Positions 7,203 through 11,066 of a stretch of 11,066 nt of DNA are shown in pieces. This stretch comes from Bacteroides ovatus. GTDB taxonomy: Bacteria > Bacteroidota > Bacteroidia > Bacteroidales > Bacteroidaceae. Made by a program: the position numbers and the translations under genes. Under the pieces are notes generated by a model. That model saw only the letters and a list, made by a program, of their open reading frames with translations. It made no database searches and was not told the DNA's origin. Within the stretch, counting starts at the first letter, position 1. Each line of letters starts with the position of its first letter. The stretch spans positions 1 through 11,066 of the forward strand of contig JAUUNK010000164.1 of NCBI GenBank assembly GCA_030844565.1, given 5' to 3'.

Positions 7203-7506
7203 ATGAAAAGACACCTGTTTATATACCTTATTATATTGTATATTTGTGTTGCCGTTCAAGCACAAGAGCGTTTCGCCGACCGCTACAACATCACCTATAT
7301 AGCCATGGACGAAGGCTTGCCCCACAACTTCATCGACGAAACCTTGCTGTTGGCACGCATACAGAATATACTCGACAACCGAAAACGCTACCAACGGAAG
7401 TTTACCCTCGACATGAATGTGGAAGTCTTAAAGATGGAGGAAGAATCGGGAGACGAAAAATATGAATATAGTAGAAGTAGCGTATAAGATGAATCAAGAA
7501 GAATAG
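7203..7506 (+). pseudogene. Remnant of a hybrid two-component system (HTCS) regulator
   Basis: The frame from ATG 7203 encodes a signal peptide (MKRHLFIYLI..., cleavage after VQA, residue 20) and then RYNITYIAMDEGLPHNFIDE, the typical opening of the periplasmic propeller sensor of Bacteroides HTCS proteins. At about residue 45 it joins in frame to LLLARIQNILDNRKRYQRKF and MNVEVLKMEEESGDEK, which resembles the linker after the receiver domain. The propeller blades, membrane helix, histidine kinase and receiver, around a thousand residues in intact members, are missing. The frame stops at 7485-7487. In another frame, 7462-7506 reads MNIVEVAYKMNQEE, resembling the helix before the second helix-turn-helix of an AraC domain plus a C-terminus. 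A second deletion probably shifted the frame. Divergent placement from the GH43/GH51 genes fits the regulator of an arabinan PUL. Confidence 0.78.
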
Positions 7507-7557
7507 TTGCAATAAGGTTGCTACATCATAAAAACACAGGCAACGCATAGCCTGACT

Positions 7558-7688
7558 GGTTTCTATTAATAGAAACCATAGTTTCGCCCTATGGGAACTA
7601 AAGTTTCCATTAATAGAATACAATGGTTTCTCCGTATGGAAACTAAAGTTCCATTGAATGGAAACTATGGTTTCAATCAAGGGAAACC
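7558..7688. repeat. Array of six 20-bp palindromes at 22-bp period
   Basis: Units begin at 7558, 7580, 7602, 7625, 7647 and 7669. The first, GGTTTCTATTAATAGAAACC, is a perfect palindrome; the others keep the arms (A/G)GTTTC...GAAAC(T/C) with variable centres. The third is the most degenerate on its right arm. Units are separated by two bases (AA or AT), once by three, so the period is 22, 22, 23, 22 and 22 bp. There are no unique spacers, so this is not a CRISPR array. Its role is unknown; protein-binding sites, folded RNA or an intergenic repeat family are all possible. Confidence 0.85.
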
Positions 7689-7917
7689 AAACAGACCTTG
7701 TGGTGTACTGGTTCTACACCTCGCAAGGACGTTTCCCCGAAGATGTTCCAGGAATCAATGCAAGCAATGCCATCATGATGGAACATGTACGTAGCCTGCG
7801 GTGGGCAGCTAATGATACCATTGTCTACGCAGCACACGGCAATAAGAAAACCTATCGGGGAAAGAAAATCTAGCAAACGCTCTTCCATAACCGCCGTAAC
7901 GAACGCTCTTTGATAAC
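7689..7917 (+). other. Non-coding or decayed stretch with an unidentified reading frame
   Basis: Between the palindrome array and the terminator no gene is recognised. A plus-strand frame of 71 codons (7658-7873) starts inside the array, and its later part (WFYTSQGRFPEDVPGINASN and onward to VYAAHGNKK) has a protein-like composition, but I cannot assign it to a family. It may be a leftover of a deleted PUL gene or chance. A direct repeat AACGCTCTT occurs at 7876-7884 and 7902-7910. Confidence 0.35.
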
Positions 7918-7959
7918 AAAAAACTGCTTCCGGTATCTTGATACCTCAAGCAGTTTTTT
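7918..7959. terminator. Symmetrical rho-independent terminator
   Basis: The outer arms AAAAAACTGCTT (7918-7929) and AAGCAGTTTTTT (7948-7959) are perfect complements. An inner stem GGTATC/GATACC (7932-7937 and 7940-7945) closes a TT loop, with a CC/TC internal mismatch between the two stems. The A-run on one side and T-run on the other let it work in both directions. It insulates the arabinose operon from transcription coming from the PUL remnant. Confidence 0.88.
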
Positions 7960-7985
7960 CACTTATATGCTGCATAACATATAGT

Positions 7986-8002
7986 AGTGTATTTGCTACA
8001 CC
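7986..8002. promoter_or_regulatory. Putative AraR operator 1, over the -33 element
   Basis: AGTGTATTTGCTACACC contains the perfect inverted repeat GTGTA-N5-TACAC (7987-8001). It covers the TTTG (7992-7995) proposed as the -33 box. The paired site lies 24 bp downstream. Assignment to AraR is inferred from the linked araR gene, not from a verified consensus. Confidence 0.6.
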
Positions 8003-8022
8003 ATATAAAAGTGTTACTTTTA
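7992..8022 (+). promoter_or_regulatory. Promoter of the arabinose uptake operon
   Basis: TTTG at 7992-7995, a 19-nt spacer, and TACTTTTA at 8015-8022 match the Bacteroides promoter pattern with one mismatch in the last base of the -7 box. Transcription would begin near 8029, about 38 nt before the epimerase ATG. Both elements lie inside palindromes likely bound by a repressor. Confidence 0.6.
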
Positions 8023-8026
8023 CACC
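8010..8026. promoter_or_regulatory. Putative AraR operator 2, over the -7 element
   Basis: AGTGTTACTTTTACACC shares the AGTGT and TACACC ends with operator 1 and has arms GTGTT/TACAC, one mismatch from perfect. The -7 box 8015-8022 lies inside it. Binding here would directly block the polymerase. Confidence 0.6.
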
Positions 8027-8067
8027 CAAAATAAGATAAGCAGCTCATTTACATTAAAAATAGAACC

Positions 8068-9207
8068 ATGAAAAAACATTTTCTACTTGCGGGAATTGCC
8101 GTATTGGCGCTGGTTGCGTGCAATAACAAGCCAGCTTCAGAATTAACTTTATCCGGTCTCGACCCGATAAAATTTCAAACAGAAGTAAACAATGCCAAGA
8201 CCGATCTTTACACATTGAAGAACAAAGCTGGCATGGAAGTATGCATTACCAATTTCGGAGGACGTATCGTATCTATCATGGTGCCGGACAAAAACGGCAA
8301 GATGCAGGATGTAGTACTGGGATTCGATAGCATTACAGATTATATTAACGTACCGAGTGACTTTGGAGCCTCTATCGGACGCTATGCCAACCGCATCAAC
8401 CAAGGACGCTTCGTATTGGATGGAGACACCATCCAACTACCACAAAACAATTTCGGGCATTGTTTACACGGAGGACCTCAAGGATGGCAATACCAAGTGT
8501 ACGAAGCTAATCTTATTGACCCCACAACTTTGGAATTAACTCGTATCTCACCAGATGGAGACGCCAATTTCCCGGGAAATGTCACGGCTAAGGTTACTTA
8601 CAAACTAACAGAAGATAACGCTATTGACATTAAATACAGCGCCACTACTGATAAGAAGGCTATCATCAACATGACCAACCATTCTTATTTCAACTTAGCA
8701 GGTGATCCGTCTAAAGCTTCTACTAACGACATTCTTTATATTAACGCCGACTATTATACTCCGGTAGACAGCACTTTCATGACGACGGGGGAAATTGCTC
8801 CGGTAAAAGATACCCCCATGGATTTCAACACTCCTAAAGCTGTAGGACAAGATATCAACAATTATGATTTCGTTCAACTCAAGAATGGAAATGGATATGA
8901 CCATAACTGGGTGTTGAACACTAAAGGTGATATTAACCAAGTAGCAGCACGGCTTACCTCTCCTGAAAGCGGTATCACGGTAGAAGTTTACACTAACGAA
9001 CCGGGCATACAGGTCTATACAGGAAACTTCCTTGACGGGACAGTAAAAGGGAAGAAAGGCATCACTTACAACCAACGCGCTTCTGTTTGTCTCGAAACAC
9101 AACATTACCCTGACAGTCCCAACAAACCTGAATGGCCTTCCGTAGTACTCGAACCGGGACAGACTTACAACAGCCAATGTATTTTCAAATTCTCAGTAGA
9201 GAAATAA
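8068..9207 (+). CDS. Lipoprotein aldose 1-epimerase of the arabinose operon
   Basis: A GalM-family mutarotase of 379 aa, probably acting on L-arabinose (and possibly galactose) outside the cytoplasm before uptake. It begins with a lipoprotein signal peptide and a lipobox LVAC, with lipidation expected at Cys18. The residues after Cys (NNKPASE) do not form an obvious Bacteroides surface-export signal, so it probably faces the periplasm. Family residues are intact: GRYANRI (104-110), CLHGG (132-136, His134), MTNHSYFNL (202-210, His205) and CLETQHYPD (341-349, Glu343). It is clearly paralogous to the cytosolic epimerase at 251-1348 along its whole length. First gene of the operon, 27 bp before the symporter and downstream of the double operator. 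Substrate assignment rests on the context of the symporter and araR. Confidence 0.9.
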   Translation: MKKHFLLAGIAVLALVACNNKPASELTLSGLDPIKFQTEVNNAKTDLYTLKNKAGMEVCITNFGGRIVSIMVPDKNGKMQDVVLGFDSITDYINVPSDFGASIGRYANRINQGRFVLDGDTIQLPQNNFGHCLHGGPQGWQYQVYEANLIDPTTLELTRISPDGDANFPGNVTAKVTYKLTEDNAIDIKYSATTDKKAIINMTNHSYFNLAGDPSKASTNDILYINADYYTPVDSTFMTTGEIAPVKDTPMDFNTPKAVGQDINNYDFVQLKNGNGYDHNWVLNTKGDINQVAARLTSPESGITVEVYTNEPGIQVYTGNFLDGTVKGKKGITYNQRASVCLETQHYPDSPNKPEWPSVVLEPGQTYNSQCIFKFSVEK

Positions 9208-9234
9208 TATTAACTCTTTAAATCGTATTATATC

Positions 9235-10929
9235 GTGGAATCATTAGATTGGTTAGTTATTGGAGTCTTTTTTCTGGCTCTAATCGGTATCATTGTCTGG
9301 GTAGTCAAACAAAAACAAAATGACTCGGCGGATTATTTTTTAGGCGGACGTGACGCAACATGGATTGCTATCGGAGCCTCTATCTTTGCATCAAACATCG
9401 GTTCGGAGCACTTAATCGGATTGGCAGGAGCAGGAGCGTCCAGTGGTATGGCAATGGCTCACTGGGAAATCCAAGGATGGATGATACTTATTTTGGGATG
9501 GGTATTCGTTCCGTTCTACACACGAAGCATGGTCTATACAATGCCCGAATTTTTGGAACGCCGTTACAATCCTCAATCACGTACCATTTTATCAGTTATC
9601 TCACTGGTAAGCTATGTATTAACAAAAGTAGCTGTAACAGTATATGCAGGTGGACTTGTTTTTCAACAAGTATTCGGTATCAAAGAACTTTGGGGCATCG
9701 ACTTCTTCTGGATTGCCGCCATCGGACTAGTATTACTAACCGCTTTATATACCATCTTCGGAGGTATGAAATCTGTGTTATATACTTCTGTATTACAAAC
9801 TCCTATTCTATTACTCGGTTCTCTAATCATCCTTGTACTTGGTTTCAAAGAATTGGGCGGTTGGGAAGAAATGATTAAGATATGCGGTGCTGTATCCGTC
9901 AACGATTATGGCGACACAATGACCAACCTGATCCGTAGCAACAACGACGCCAACTTCCCTTGGTTGGGAGCATTAATCGGTTCTGCTATCATCGGATTTT
10001 GGTATTGGTGTACTGACCAGTTTATCGTTCAACGCGTACTTTCCGGTAAAAATGAAAGAGAAGCACGCCGTGGTACTATCTTTGGTGCTTACTTGAAATT
10101 ACTACCTGTATTCTTGTTCCTGATTCCGGGTATGATTGCTTTTGCATTACATCAGAAATATATTGGTGCAGGCGCCGAAGGCTTCCTTCCGTTGCTTGAT
10201 AACGGCAACCCTAATGCCGATGCCGCTTTTCCGACACTCGTTGCCAGATTGCTACCTGCTGGCGTGAAAGGACTGGTAGTATGCGGTATTCTCGCTGCTT
10301 TGATGAGTTCGTTGGCTTCCCTGTTCAACTCCTCGGCTATGCTTTTCACTATCGACTTCTATAAGCGCTTCAAACCGCAAACCTCAGAAAAGAAGCTGGT
10401 AGTTATCGGACAGATAGCTACAGTTGTAATCGTTGTATTGGGTATCCTTTGGATTCCTATCATGCGAAGTGTAGGTGACGTGCTTTATACCTACCTGCAA
10501 GATGTTCAGTCTGTATTGGCTCCGGGTATTGCTGCCGCCTTCCTGCTAGGTATTTGTTGGAAACGCACTTCCGCCCAAGGAGGCATGTGGGGTTTAATAT
10601 CCGGTATGGTAATCGGTCTGACTCGCCTGGGAGCAAAAGTTTACTATAGTAATACAACCGGAGCACCCGATTCGCCCTTCAAATATTTATTCTATGACAT
10701 GAACTGGTTATTCTTCTGTGGTTGGATGTTCTTGTTCTGTATCCTTGTCGTTATCATTGTTAGCTTTGCTACAAAAGCTCCCACCGCGGAAAAAATACAA
10801 GGTTTGGTATTCGGAACTGCCACGAAAGAACAAAAAGCGGCTACCCGTGCCAGTTGGAATCATTGGGATATTATCCATACCGTTATCATTCTCAGCATCA
10901 CCGCTGCCTTTTATTGGTATTTCTGGTAA
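9235..10929 (+). CDS. Sodium/sugar symporter, SSS (SGLT) family, likely L-arabinose importer
   Basis: An inner-membrane sodium:solute symporter of 564 aa related to vSGLT, expected to couple sugar uptake to sodium entry. About 13-14 hydrophobic helices run from residue 5 to the end (AFYWYFW). Family landmarks are ADYFLGGRD (32-40), the discontinuous first helix ASNIGSEHLIG (52-62), YTMPEFLERRY (101-111), WYWCTDQFIVQR (256-267) and the serine-rich ALMSSLASLFNSS (355-367), where sodium-site serines lie in vSGLT. The start is GTG at 9235 with no Shine-Dalgarno; ESLDWLVIG directly opens the first helix, and no in-frame ATG upstream within the 27-bp gap would improve it. Next to an epimerase and araR, arabinose is the likely substrate, though members annotated as glucose transporters look alike. 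Confidence 0.9.
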   Translation: MESLDWLVIGVFFLALIGIIVWVVKQKQNDSADYFLGGRDATWIAIGASIFASNIGSEHLIGLAGAGASSGMAMAHWEIQGWMILILGWVFVPFYTRSMVYTMPEFLERRYNPQSRTILSVISLVSYVLTKVAVTVYAGGLVFQQVFGIKELWGIDFFWIAAIGLVLLTALYTIFGGMKSVLYTSVLQTPILLLGSLIILVLGFKELGGWEEMIKICGAVSVNDYGDTMTNLIRSNNDANFPWLGALIGSAIIGFWYWCTDQFIVQRVLSGKNEREARRGTIFGAYLKLLPVFLFLIPGMIAFALHQKYIGAGAEGFLPLLDNGNPNADAAFPTLVARLLPAGVKGLVVCGILAALMSSLASLFNSSAMLFTIDFYKRFKPQTSEKKLVVIGQIATVVIVVLGILWIPIMRSVGDVLYTYLQDVQSVLAPGIAAAFLLGICWKRTSAQGGMWGLISGMVIGLTRLGAKVYYSNTTGAPDSPFKYLFYDMNWLFFCGWMFLFCILVVIIVSFATKAPTAEKIQGLVFGTATKEQKAATRASWNHWDIIHTVIILSITAAFYWYFW

Positions 10930-10961
10930 ACAGTTTCCCAGAACAAATAAACAACATTATT

Positions 10962-11066
10962 ATGACAACCAACCAAGATATGGCAAATGTAGTTTCTTCC
11001 TCTCTCTCTTCTGGAGAGAGAGGTAAAGAAGCTTACTATAGTTCAAATCCCACCTTCTATGTAGGC
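10962..11066 (+). CDS. araR: NUDIX-type arabinose repressor AraR (N-terminal fragment, runs off the window)
   Basis: Only 35 codons are visible, from ATG 10962. They end AYYSSNPTFYVG, which matches my recollection of the beginning of Bacteroides NUDIX-homology transcription factors (AraR type: a NUDIX-like sugar-sensing domain followed by a winged helix). Such proteins repress arabinose genes and release DNA when L-arabinose binds. The first 23 residues are Ser-rich and look unconserved; they include codons formed by a CT/GA hairpin. The gene lies 32 bp behind the symporter, so it is probably part of the operon it controls (autoregulation). No domain core is visible, so the identity rests on the short motif and the context. 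Confidence 0.65.
   Translation, partial: MTTNQDMANVVSSSLSSGERGKEAYYSSNPTFYVG
10999..11023 (+). promoter_or_regulatory. Hairpin in the first codons of araR
   Basis: CCTCTCTCTC (10999-11008) and GAGAGAGAGG (11014-11023) pair perfectly around the loop TTCTG, starting 37 nt after the A of the araR start codon. A 10-bp stem so near the start could lower araR translation relative to the symporter. Pairing is seen directly; any function is inference. Confidence 0.5.

Noticed and set aside
7558..7688. CRISPR array
   Set aside because: The period is only 22-23 bp with 2-3 bp between palindromic units; there are no unique spacers and no cas genes.
7591..7794. Plus-strand frame of 67 codons
   Set aside because: Much of it is translated palindrome repeat, and the rest has no recognisable protein character.

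Overview
The window looks like chromosome from a gut Bacteroides species. Three things point there: the protein types (SusC/D-era glycan-utilisation genes, a hybrid two-component system (HTCS) remnant, a NUDIX-type AraR), promoters that fit the Bacteroides -33 TTTG / -7 TAnnTTTG pattern rather than E. coli boxes, and mostly absent Shine-Dalgarno sequences. From memory, gene order runs parallel to the B. thetaiotaomicron region from manA through galM, a sugar transporter and galK, then the arabinan utilisation locus (PUL), then the arabinose catabolic operon. I could not check this by alignment.

Region by region: (1) 1-52, minus strand, the first codons of a mannose-6-phosphate isomerase, facing away from the rest. 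(2) 251-4113, plus strand, a galactose operon: cytosolic aldose 1-epimerase, an MFS glucose/galactose transporter and galactokinase, closed by a strong hairpin at 4142-4174. (3) 4199-7506, what appears to be the wreck of an arabinan PUL. A minus-strand cluster holds a broken GH43 gene, an intact secreted GH51 alpha-L-arabinofuranosidase and a second broken GH43 (endo-arabinanase type). A divergent plus-strand remnant of an HTCS regulator follows. The two GH43 genes and the regulator have each lost internal segments, and no susC/susD genes remain here. (4) 7507-7967, non-coding or decayed DNA with a striking array of six 20-bp palindromes at 22-23 bp period, an unidentified reading frame and a bidirectional-looking terminator. 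(5) 7986-11066, plus strand, an arabinose uptake operon: a lipoprotein aldose 1-epimerase, an SSS-family sodium/sugar symporter and the start of a NUDIX-type AraR repressor. Two GTGT...ACAC palindromes sit exactly on the -33 and -7 elements of its promoter.

Together: beta-galactose (after epimerisation) is imported and phosphorylated by the first operon, entering the Leloir pathway. In the second, extracytoplasmic epimerase and symporter would deliver L-arabinose to catabolic genes beyond the window, under likely AraR repression. The GH51 is the only arabinan-active enzyme left intact and may supply free arabinose to that importer. The main points of interest are the selective survival of GH51 within a deletion-riddled PUL, the palindrome array, and the doubled operator on the arabinose promoter.
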